Shown: positions 1 to 5,253 of the stretch, piece by piece | Layout: each line of letters starts with the position of its first letter | How positions within the stretch are numbered: the stretch's first letter is position 1 | Source of the DNA: an uncultured Bacilli bacterium | GTDB taxonomy: Bacteria; Bacillota_I; Bacilli_A; RF39; UBA660 | DNA length: 5,253 nucleotides | Assembly: GCA_934133015.1 (NCBI GenBank) | Contig: CAKPAQ010000070.1 | Coordinates: forward strand, 1-5,253 | Direction of reading: 5' to 3' | Program-made: the position numbers and the translations under genes | The notes under the pieces: generated by a model | The model's database searches: none | What the model was told of the DNA's origin: nothing | The model's input: the letters and a program-made list of their open reading frames with translations, nothing else

Positions 1-567
1 GTTAGACGTAATCCATATAGTATAGTTTTGTTTGATGAAATAGAAAAAGCTCATCCAGAAGTATTAAATTTATTACTACAAATATTAGATGATGGTCGTG
101 TTACTGATTCTAATGGACGTACAGTAGATTTTAAAAATACTATAATAATAATGACTTCAAATTTAGGTAGTGAACATATATTAGATGGTAATACTGATAA
201 AGTTATGGATGATGTTAGAAGATACTTTAGACCAGAATTTATCAATCGTGTTGATGAAATTATTGTATTTAATCCTTTAAATAAGGAATCTATTTATAAG
301 ATATTAGACAAAATCATTTTCCAAATTGAAGATAGATTAAAAGATAATAATATTAAAATAACTTTGACTGATAAAGCTAAAAATTATTTAGTTGATACAG
401 GATATGATATAAATTATGGGGCTAGACCTTTGAAAAGATTGGTAAGTCGTACTATTGAAACTGAACTTGCTAAGATTTTAATTAATAACGATATTAAATT
501 TGGTACAGAAATAGTATTTGATTATCAAGATGGTAAATTTGTTGTTGATATAAAAGAGAAAGAATAG
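1..567 (+). CDS. clpB: ATP-dependent chaperone ClpB, C-terminal part (5' truncated by the window)
   Basis: Cytoplasmic AAA+ disaggregase that, with DnaK/DnaJ/GrpE, threads proteins out of aggregates. The frame is open from base 1, giving 188 residues that cover the end of the second AAA+ module. Visible are the Walker B stretch IVLFDE (residues 8-13), the RTVDFKNT segment, sensor 1 in MTSNLGS (Asn54), the arginine-finger motif RPEFINR (Arg83) and sensor 2 in YGARPLKR (Arg142), followed by about 40 residues of the small domain. The wording around Walker B and TSNLGS, and the short tail, favour ClpB over ClpC or ClpE. The N-domain, first AAA+ module, middle coiled coil and second Walker A lie upstream of the window, so the start and any CtsR or HrcA operator cannot be seen. 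The stop is TAG. No key residue is missing in the visible part. Confidence 0.94.
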   Translation, partial: VRRNPYSIVLFDEIEKAHPEVLNLLLQILDDGRVTDSNGRTVDFKNTIIIMTSNLGSEHILDGNTDKVMDDVRRYFRPEFINRVDEIIVFNPLNKESIYKILDKIIFQIEDRLKDNNIKITLTDKAKNYLVDTGYDINYGARPLKRLVSRTIETELAKILINNDIKFGTEIVFDYQDGKFVVDIKEKE

Positions 568-583
568 TATTTTTTCTCTTTTT
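552..583 (+). terminator. AU-rich hairpin, possible intrinsic terminator of clpB
   Basis: The bases 552-561 (AAAAGAGAAA) are the exact reverse complement of 573-582. Pairing can be extended inward to 565/569 with one G-U pair, leaving a 3-base loop at 566-568. The stem starts inside the last clpB codons and the TAG stop falls at its tip. The T-run 579-583 is largely part of the stem, and only two of the base pairs are G-C (at 556 and 558). Termination may therefore be partial, with some read-through into the following genes. Confidence 0.5.
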
Positions 584-584
584 G

Positions 585-593
585 TGTTAAAAT
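585..593 (+). promoter_or_regulatory. Candidate extended -10 promoter for the 626-3514 unit
   Basis: TGT followed by TAAAAT (588-593) matches an extended -10 element of the housekeeping sigma factor (TGnTATAAT) with one mismatch. No good -35 hexamer is present at the expected distance (565-570 is TAGTAT), which is tolerable for an extended -10 promoter. It sits directly after the hairpin and about 33 bases before the GTG start, a normal leader length. In such AT-rich DNA a chance match is possible. Confidence 0.4.
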
Positions 594-613
594 ATTTTTT
601 CATGAACATCTAT

Positions 614-621
614 GGAGGTGG
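614..621 (+). promoter_or_regulatory. Ribosome binding site that sets a GTG start at 626
   Basis: GGAGGTGG is a near-perfect Shine-Dalgarno sequence. Its GGAGG core ends 7 bases before GTG at 626. The reading frame is open further upstream to a GTG at 584, but that codon lies next to the T-run of the clpB hairpin and has no binding site, so 626 is the preferred start. Confidence 0.8.
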
Positions 622-625
622 TATA

Positions 626-1069
626 GTGAAAAAATATTTTATTTTGTTTTTAACTATTTTTTTATATCTTTTTTCATTTATATTACCTTCATTTTCAGAT
701 AACTTAATTTTGTTTGCTTTTTGGTTTGGCTTATTTACATTTTATTTATTATGGAAGGAATATCCAAGTTATAATTATGTAAATTTTATAATATACATAT
801 TTATATTTTTATTTGAATTTAATTTAAATGAGACTTGTTTAGTACTTATAATGCTTTGTATATTTGAAACTGTATTAAATTATATATGTGCTTATTTTTC
901 AATTAATAAGTTTGCTTTTTCTAAATTTAAGTATATTAATTTGATTACTATAATCTTTTTAATTGTTAGTTTTTTTACCAAAATACCATTTTATTATGTT
1001 AGTTTAGTTTTGCATTTCTTTATATATTTAGTGTTAATGTTTATGACTTATTACTTCAAGTATCTTTGA
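626..1069 (+). CDS. Small polytopic membrane protein, possibly the membrane half of a degenerate P1B ATPase
   Basis: Unrecognised by direct family signature. The 147-residue product is almost wholly hydrophobic, rich in Phe, Ile, Leu and Tyr, with about six membrane segments (near residues 4-23, 26-43, 51-65, 69-91, 103-118 and 120-144). There is no cleavable signal peptide site. The GTG start is chosen because a strong GGAGG lies 7 bases before it. The stop TGA is followed at once by TAA and overlaps the TTG start of the next gene. The six-helix count, the segment NETCLVLIMLCIFETVLNY (residues 68-86, with spaced Glu/Met/Leu/Glu as in the fourth helix of metal ATPases) and its position before an ATPase-like cytoplasmic domain suggest the M1-M6 part of a P1B pump. 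If so, the actuator domain is reduced to a loop of about ten residues (92-102), and the CPC-type motif expected in the last helix is absent. The gene call is firm; the ATPase origin is an inference from an alignment by eye. Confidence 0.72.
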   Translation: MKKYFILFLTIFLYLFSFILPSFSDNLILFAFWFGLFTFYLLWKEYPSYNYVNFIIYIFIFLFEFNLNETCLVLIMLCIFETVLNYICAYFSINKFAFSKFKYINLITIIFLIVSFFTKIPFYYVSLVLHFFIYLVLMFMTYYFKYL

Positions 1070-2019
1070 TAACATTGAAAACACATGATATTTTAGTACT
1101 TAATGCAAATAAGTACGAAAGATTAGCTCATTTAAATGGTCTTATTTTTACTAAGACTGGAGTTTTAACTTTAGGAGAGTTTGAAATTAATGAAGTAGAA
1201 GCTAATGATATAAAATTATTTTGGGAATATTTAAGTTTAGCACAATCTAAAAGGAATGATAGAATAGCTAGATTTATTAAAAATAATAAGAATTATATTG
1301 ATAATAGTAAGTTTAAAGTAAATAATTATCAATCTTTTGATAATGGTATATCATATAAAATTGGTCATAAAAATATTCTGGTTGGTGATAAAAACTTTTT
1401 ACTAGATAAAGGTATTGATGCAGCAGATTATAGTGAAATTGGAACAATTATATATGTGTATGAAAATAAGAAGATTATTGGTTATATCATTTTAAATGAT
1501 AAGATTAATACTTCTACTAAGAAAGTAGTTAGTGATTTAAAAAAAATAGTTAGTAATATAATAGTATTTTCAAAGGATCAAAAAAGACTTACAACTAATG
1601 TAGCTAGAACTTTAAATATATCTCATAGTTATGGTGAACTTAATAGTAAAAATGTTTCATTTTGGTTGTATTATATTAAGAATCAAATTGGTGATAATCT
1701 AGCCATAATTAGTGATGATCCTGCTTTTTATGATATAAATATAAAAATAAGTATTAGTTCTACTTTTGAAAATAAGAGTAATAGTGATATAATTATAGGT
1801 AATAATAGATTAAATAATTGCTTACTTTTATTTCAAGAAAGTCAAAAATTAAGTAATGTTAAAAAAAGTATTATTTATAGTAATATTATGGTTTCTTTAA
1901 TAATATTGTTTATTGGTTTATTATTTGTAAATAAGACTTGGTTATTGATTTTATTAGTACTTAGTATAGTGTTATTACAGATATTATATTTTATTAATAA
2001 GATAACTATTAGGAGATGA
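1066..2019 (+). CDS. Degenerate P1B-type ATPase: phosphorylation/nucleotide domain plus two C-terminal helices, catalytic Asp lost
   Basis: This 317-residue protein follows the order of the CadA/ZntA heavy-metal ATPases from just before the phosphorylation site to the C-terminus. Residues 8-35 resemble the usual run into DKTGTLT but read FTKTGVLT (28-35), so the phosphorylated Asp is Thr29. The HP position of the nucleotide domain is Arg63-Asn64. ILVGDKNFLLDKGI (104-117) matches the conserved VGN..L segment, and GTIIYVYENKKIIGYIILND (126-145) matches the re-entry to the P domain. The TGD motif is SKD (169-171), and the GDGINDAPAL hinge is shortened to SDDPAFYD (216-223). Two helices follow (about 269-288 and 292-311), matching the last two pump helices, but the transport-site Asp expected after Trp292 is missing. 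ATP-driven pumping is therefore very unlikely. The start is TTG, overlapping the previous stop by 4 bases with no clear Shine-Dalgarno, which suggests translational coupling; TTG at 1075 is an alternative start. The open frame argues against simple recent decay, but a pseudogene remnant remains possible. Confidence 0.75.
   Translation: MITLKTHDILVLNANKYERLAHLNGLIFTKTGVLTLGEFEINEVEANDIKLFWEYLSLAQSKRNDRIARFIKNNKNYIDNSKFKVNNYQSFDNGISYKIGHKNILVGDKNFLLDKGIDAADYSEIGTIIYVYENKKIIGYIILNDKINTSTKKVVSDLKKIVSNIIVFSKDQKRLTTNVARTLNISHSYGELNSKNVSFWLYYIKNQIGDNLAIISDDPAFYDINIKISISSTFENKSNSDIIIGNNRLNNCLLLFQESQKLSNVKKSIIYSNIMVSLIILFIGLLFVNKTWLLILLVLSIVLLQILYFINKITIRR
2011..2016 (+). promoter_or_regulatory. Ribosome binding site setting the fhs GTG start
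   Basis: AGGAGA lies inside the last two codons (Arg-Arg) of the preceding gene and ends 7 bases before the GTG at 2024. The next in-frame ATG (codon 20) would cut off the conserved N-terminal segment, so GTG is preferred. The 4-base gap to the upstream stop supports co-transcription. Confidence 0.75.
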
Positions 2020-2023
2020 TTGT

Positions 2024-3514
2024 GTGGTAGATATTAGGGATGTTGCAGCTAAACTTGGTTTAGTGGAAAATGATCTTTTTATGTATGGTAATACTATTGC
2101 CAAAGTAACGAAAGAGGTAGAATCATTTAATGATGATAGCAATTTTATTTTAATAACGGCGGTTAATCCTACTTCTCATGGTGAAGGTAAAACGACTGTT
2201 AGTATTGGCTTATCCGATGCTTTTTGTAAACTCGGTTATAAATCAATTGCGGCTTTAAGAGAACCTTCACTTGGACCAGTTTTTGGGCTAAAAGGTGGAG
2301 CTTGTGGTGGAGGATGTGCCAATCTTATTGAAGAAGAACAAATAAACTTACATTTTACTGGTGATTTTCACGCAATTACTAGTGCTAATAATTTGATGTG
2401 TGCTGCTGTTGATAATCATATTTTTCAAGGTAATGAACTTAAAATAAATAAAGATAGAATATGTATTAAAAGATGTATTGATATGAATGATAGATCTTTA
2501 AGAGATAAGTTTAATATTACAGCAGCTAGTGAAGTTATGGCTATTTTTTGTTTAGCTACTGATAGAGTTGATTTACGAAACAGACTAGCTAATATTTTAG
2601 TAGCTTATGATTTATCTGATAATCCTGTTTATGCAAGAGATTTAAAAGTTGATGGGGCTATGTATAAATTATTAGAACATGCATTTTATCCTAATTTGGT
2701 TCAATCATTAGAAGGCAATCCAGTTTTAATTCATGGTGGACCTTTTGCTAATATTGCTCATGGTTGCAGTAGTATTGTTGCTGATAAACTTGCTTTAAAT
2801 ATAAGTGAATATGTAGTTGGTGAAGCCGGATTTGGTAGTGATTTGGGAGCAGAAAAATTTTTAAATATTAAATCAAGACTTACCAAGGTTAAACCTAAAA
2901 TGGTTGTTTTGGTGACAACAGTTAGAGCTTTGGAATGTAATGGATTAGACAATTTAGGTGCTCATATTGACCATCTAAAGTCTTATAATATTAAGCTTTG
3001 TGTTACTATAAATCACTTTTTGGATGATAAAAAAGAAGATATTGAAAAAATTATAGATTATTGTAAGAGTCAGAATGTAGATTGTATTATTTGTGATCCA
3101 TTTAATAAAGGCAGTGATGGTTGCCTTGAACTTGCAAATTATATAGTTAAAAATAAGGATACCTCTAGTCAACTTTTAGCTAATTTATATCCGCTTAATA
3201 TGAGTATTGTTGATAAGATGCAGATACTTGCTACAAAAGTTTATCATGCAAGTAATGTTGCTTATAGTGATGGGGCATTAGAAAAATTAGATGAAATTGA
3301 ACGTCTTGGAATTAGTCATTATCCAATTTGTGTTAGTAAAACGCCTTTTTCTATTAGTGATGATAAAGAAAAAAAGGGTTATCCTAAAAATTATGTCATG
3401 AATGTTGATGATATTATTATTCAGACAGGAAGTAGAATGATTATTTTATTATTAAATAAAGTTTTGACGATGCCAGGGTTACCTAAAAAGCCTAGATATG
3501 AAAATTTTGAATAA
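2024..3514 (+). CDS. fhs: Formate-tetrahydrofolate ligase (10-formyl-THF synthetase), compact form
   Basis: Cytosolic, normally tetrameric enzyme that joins formate to tetrahydrofolate using ATP, giving 10-formyl-THF for purine and formyl-methionyl-tRNA synthesis. Seen here: the P-loop NPTSHGEGKTT (48-58), REPSLGPVFG (79-88), the glycine-rich GLKGGACGGGC (88-98), INLHFTGDFHAIT (107-119), DMNDRSLR (153-160), LIHGGPFANIAHG (235-247), GEAGFGSDLGAEKF (266-279) and C-terminal MPGLPKKP. At 496 residues it is about 60 shorter than the usual 555-560. Loops are trimmed after residue 160 and after 307, and both ends are short; the core frame is intact. Departures from the usual signatures are Cys94 and Cys98 for Ala and Tyr in the glycine-rich motif, and VRALECNGL (300-308) where RALKxHGG is typical. 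At the pterin-stacking positions known from the Moorella enzyme, Phe is kept (Phe332) but Trp is replaced by Phe360. It is last of three closely spaced genes and is followed by a terminator. Confidence 0.95.
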   Translation: MVDIRDVAAKLGLVENDLFMYGNTIAKVTKEVESFNDDSNFILITAVNPTSHGEGKTTVSIGLSDAFCKLGYKSIAALREPSLGPVFGLKGGACGGGCANLIEEEQINLHFTGDFHAITSANNLMCAAVDNHIFQGNELKINKDRICIKRCIDMNDRSLRDKFNITAASEVMAIFCLATDRVDLRNRLANILVAYDLSDNPVYARDLKVDGAMYKLLEHAFYPNLVQSLEGNPVLIHGGPFANIAHGCSSIVADKLALNISEYVVGEAGFGSDLGAEKFLNIKSRLTKVKPKMVVLVTTVRALECNGLDNLGAHIDHLKSYNIKLCVTINHFLDDKKEDIEKIIDYCKSQNVDCIICDPFNKGSDGCLELANYIVKNKDTSSQLLANLYPLNMSIVDKMQILATKVYHASNVAYSDGALEKLDEIERLGISHYPICVSKTPFSISDDKEKKGYPKNYVMNVDDIIIQTGSRMIILLLNKVLTMPGLPKKPRYENFE

Positions 3515-3539
3515 GCAGAGAGAAAATCTTTGCTTTTTT
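3513..3539 (+). terminator. Intrinsic terminator after fhs
   Basis: The AGCAGAG of 3514-3520 pairs with CTTTGCT of 3528-3534 (one G-U pair, three G-C pairs). An additional A-T closes a 5-base GAAAA loop, and A3513 can pair with T3535. A run of six T follows (3534-3539). The stem begins at the fhs stop codon itself, so the three-gene unit ends with essentially no trailer. Confidence 0.8.
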
Positions 3540-3558
3540 GATGACTTTATGGTATAAT
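3530..3558 (+). promoter_or_regulatory. Strong extended -10 promoter for the 3588 gene
   Basis: TATAAT at 3553-3558 is a perfect housekeeping -10, preceded by TGG for an extended -10. Exactly 17 bases upstream is TTGCTT (3530-3535), a three-of-six match to the -35 consensus that lies in the 3' arm and T-run of the fhs terminator. Transcription would begin near 3565, leaving a leader of about 23 bases, too short for a riboswitch. Confidence 0.8.
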
Positions 3559-3571
3559 AGCACTACTTTTT

Positions 3572-3590
3572 AAAGGGGTGTTATGTAATG
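3572..3590 (+). promoter_or_regulatory. Ribosome binding site followed by a start-stop ATGTAATG
   Basis: AAAGGGGTG (3572-3580) ends 7 bases before the ATG at 3588, which is the start chosen. An out-of-frame ATG at 3583 is followed at once by TAA (3586-3588), whose last A is the first base of the real start. A ribosome that began at 3583 would stop at once and could restart at 3588. Confidence 0.6.
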
Positions 3591-5138
3591 AAAGATTTAG
3601 ATTTAAATAGTCTATTGAATTGGGATGAAGTGTTTCAATTTGGTGAATCTACTAGTAAACATTGTCTAATGTTTAATAAAGAATTCTTAAAGAATACATG
3701 TAATGGTAAATATAATGAAGCTATTTTTGAAAAAAATTGGGATGATTATGTAATAAAACCATTACAAGAAAAATTTCCTAGATTAGCTGGTATTATACCT
3801 TATTTAGATATTCGTCTTAGATATATGAATGAAGGTGACAAAAATTATTTAATTGTTTCACCAGAATATTTTATTTTGAGTATAATTAGTGCAGCTACTG
3901 GTAAAATTAGTGAAAGCGATAAATATTTAGAAATCGCTATTAGCCTTTCTAATCAAGAAGATAAATCAGCAGTACTTGAAGCTCTTTCAGGTTCAGTAAA
4001 AGCTGCTCGTGATTGGGTAAAATCTCAAAGAAATACTGATCCTAGTAAAAGAAATTTATTTTTGATTAATGGGAATATTTCAAATAATGGACAAGAAGTT
4101 GATGATCTTTTAAAAGAAGGTTTTCTAGCTTTGAATTGGACTTTTAAACATATAGTTGAACTTTTTAGTGAATTATGTAAACCTGTTGATTATCGTTTAT
4201 TTGATTCTGTATATAAAGATTATTATTTTTTAAAGTTATGTCATTATGTTTTTTATACTGATAGTGATTTATTAAAACCAGGTGAGAAAAATTATGAAGC
4301 TAGACCATTAATATTCTTAAATAATTACAGATTATTGACAGAATATTTATCAGAAGTAAATGGGCATCAATATAATTGTAAAATAGCCGTTCATAATGAT
4401 AAAGAAGATGGAATAATGACAAGTGAAGATATTTTGACATATATCAATTTTATTAATAATGCTAATAAAGATAGAGAAGAATATGTCCAAATTGTTAATA
4501 AATATCATAATTATGAAGAATTGTTACAGGAAAAAGCTAAAGAAACTTGGGATAAAATAAAAAAAGAAAGATTTAAGAAAAAAGTTGAATGTAATTGGGA
4601 TATTATTCCAGTTAAAGAAGGTATGGGTACTGGTAGTACTAGAGTAGAAACTGGAAATAAAAATGCTTCTTCTAAAAAGGAAAATACTGCTAAATTGAAA
4701 AAAGCTTATGACATACTTGATTCTAAATTAGATGTATTTTCAAAAGAAGATTGTGTTCATCAATTAATTGGAAAAAATGGTTTTGAAGGATATTTAGGTT
4801 TTGTATATCCTAATAATATTGTTGTTTTTGAAAGATTTTATCGTGTAAGTAGAAAAAATCCAAATATTAAAACTCCAGCGATAAATGAAGCTATTTATGT
4901 TATGACTACTGATAATTTTGAAGAATTATCACAATGTTCTAAATCTGAAATATTGAGTTACATTAAAGACTTTAATTCAAAAGATGTAATGAGAATATAT
5001 CATACAGGTAATTGGCAAGATCGTGTTAGAAGAATAATTACTTCATCTAATTATGATAATAATGATTTAACTATTATTGATAATATTACAAATAACTTAG
5101 CTATTTGTGAAAAGGATAAAGAAAAAAAGTATGAATAA
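3588..5138 (+). CDS. Uncharacterised 516-residue cytoplasmic protein
   Basis: I do not recognise this family. No signal peptide, membrane helix, P-loop or known catalytic motif is visible. The N-terminal part (about 1-290) appears mostly helical and is rich in Trp, Tyr and Leu, with segments such as LNWDEVFQFG near the start. A strongly charged stretch, likely a long helix (about 293-335, rich in Lys and Glu), leads to a low-complexity linker (345-368, Gly/Ser/Thr/Asn/Lys). A separate C-terminal domain (about 369-500) then follows. It has a beta-like GYLGFVYPNNIVVFERFY (401-418), AINEAIYVM (431-439) and RIYHTGNWQDRV (469-480), which read as motifs of a conserved small domain. The start is ATG with a good ribosome binding site and a strong promoter just upstream. 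The stop overlaps the next start by 8 bases, so the two genes are probably translated together. Codon use is like that of the neighbours, so there is no clear sign of recent transfer. Confidence 0.85.
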   Translation: MKDLDLNSLLNWDEVFQFGESTSKHCLMFNKEFLKNTCNGKYNEAIFEKNWDDYVIKPLQEKFPRLAGIIPYLDIRLRYMNEGDKNYLIVSPEYFILSIISAATGKISESDKYLEIAISLSNQEDKSAVLEALSGSVKAARDWVKSQRNTDPSKRNLFLINGNISNNGQEVDDLLKEGFLALNWTFKHIVELFSELCKPVDYRLFDSVYKDYYFLKLCHYVFYTDSDLLKPGEKNYEARPLIFLNNYRLLTEYLSEVNGHQYNCKIAVHNDKEDGIMTSEDILTYINFINNANKDREEYVQIVNKYHNYEELLQEKAKETWDKIKKERFKKKVECNWDIIPVKEGMGTGSTRVETGNKNASSKKENTAKLKKAYDILDSKLDVFSKEDCVHQLIGKNGFEGYLGFVYPNNIVVFERFYRVSRKNPNIKTPAINEAIYVMTTDNFEELSQCSKSEILSYIKDFNSKDVMRIYHTGNWQDRVRRIITSSNYDNNDLTIIDNITNNLAICEKDKEKKYE

Positions 5139-5253
5139 CCTTTTATTAGAAAATATTATTAAAAATAAAGAATTGCTGGATCAACTTACTTTAATTGATA
5201 ATCAAAAAATGGGTGTAAATATTACTAAAGATATAGTTATTTCCTCTTTTATT
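5131..5253 (+). CDS. Start of a downstream gene of unknown function (3' truncated by the window)
   Basis: An ATG at 5131 opens a frame that runs without a stop to the window end, giving 41 residues beginning MNNLLLENIIKNKELLDQ. The start lies inside the last codons of the preceding gene (8-base overlap, ATGAATAA), a common arrangement for co-translated partners. The ribosome binding site is weak and somewhat distant (AAAGG at 5111-5115), in keeping with coupling. The visible part is predicted helical and hydrophilic, without a signal peptide. It is too short to assign a family. Confidence 0.65.
   Translation, partial: MNNLLLENIIKNKELLDQLTLIDNQKMGVNITKDIVISSFI

Noticed and set aside
51..245. 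Minus-strand open frame opposite clpB
   Set aside because: It lies wholly opposite conserved ClpB coding sequence and has no ribosome binding site or recognisable protein; an antisense shadow.
584..625. Longer form of the membrane protein starting at GTG 584
   Set aside because: That start abuts the T-run of the clpB hairpin, has no ribosome binding site, and would translate through the strong GGAGGTGG and the candidate promoter. GTG at 626 fits much better.
1061..1069. TATCTTTGA, identical to the core of the RF2 (prfB) programmed +1 frameshift site, at the end of the 626-1069 gene
   Set aside because: The stimulatory AGGGGG is absent (TTCAAG instead). A +1 shift would add only about seven codons before TGA at 1086-1088, whereas reaching the next gene needs a -1 shift, for which no slippery heptamer is present. 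Coincidental.
2758..3172. Two minus-strand open frames (2758-2952 and 2975-3172) opposite fhs
   Set aside because: Both lie wholly opposite conserved fhs coding sequence and show no independent start signal or homology; shadows of the + strand gene.
1..5253. Alternative genetic code (TGA as Trp), suggested by the Mycoplasma-like base composition
   Set aside because: Tryptophans are TGG, no conserved frame contains internal TGA, and TGA ends two genes at sensible positions (1067-1069 and 2017-2019).
1..5253. tRNA, rRNA, CRISPR array, insertion sequence or long repeats
   Set aside because: Reading through, I saw no cloverleaf, spaced repeat series, terminal inverted repeats or transposase. 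The only gaps without genes are about 58 and 73 bases and are filled by terminators, promoters and ribosome binding sites.

Overview
This window is very AT-rich, single-stranded in gene orientation (every gene reads on +) and compact. It uses the standard bacterial code: every tryptophan I checked is TGG, and TGA is used as a genuine stop twice. Together with low GC, GTG/TTG starts, strong AGGAG-type ribosome binding sites and Bacillota-like ClpB and formate-tetrahydrofolate ligase proteins, this points to a low-GC Bacillota/Mycoplasmatota relative that has not reassigned TGA. An uncultured gut bacillus of the RF39/Erysipelotrichia/Acholeplasma kind would fit, but that placement is an inference.

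Layout: (1) 1-567, the last 188 codons of the ClpB disaggregase, ending in an AU-rich hairpin that may terminate transcription. (2) 626-3514, a tight three-gene run: a 147-residue all-membrane protein, a 317-residue protein overlapping it by 4 bases, and a compact formate-tetrahydrofolate ligase (fhs) 4 bases further on. The run ends at a clear intrinsic terminator. (3) 3588-5253, a new transcription unit with an almost ideal extended -10 promoter. It starts with an unrecognised 516-residue soluble protein whose stop overlaps the start of a further gene cut off by the window edge.

The most notable item is the pair at 626-2019. The second protein is recognisably the phosphorylation/nucleotide-binding domain plus the last two membrane helices of a P1B (CadA/ZntA-type) heavy-metal ATPase. 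However, the phosphorylated Asp is Thr (TKTG instead of DKTG), the HP dipeptide, TGD motif and GDGxND hinge are altered, and the metal-site Asp of the last helix is gone. The first protein looks like the six remaining helices of the same architecture, without the actuator domain and without the CPC-type metal motif. Both frames remain open. This could be a split, catalytically dead pseudo-ATPase kept for another role, or a decaying transporter; the sequence alone cannot decide.

The genes do not form an obvious pathway. ClpB is general protein quality control, Fhs makes 10-formyl-tetrahydrofolate for one-carbon metabolism, and the pseudo-ATPase pair is linked to fhs only by apparent co-transcription. 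Both intergenic gaps have the same economical design: the terminator of one unit runs into the promoter of the next.
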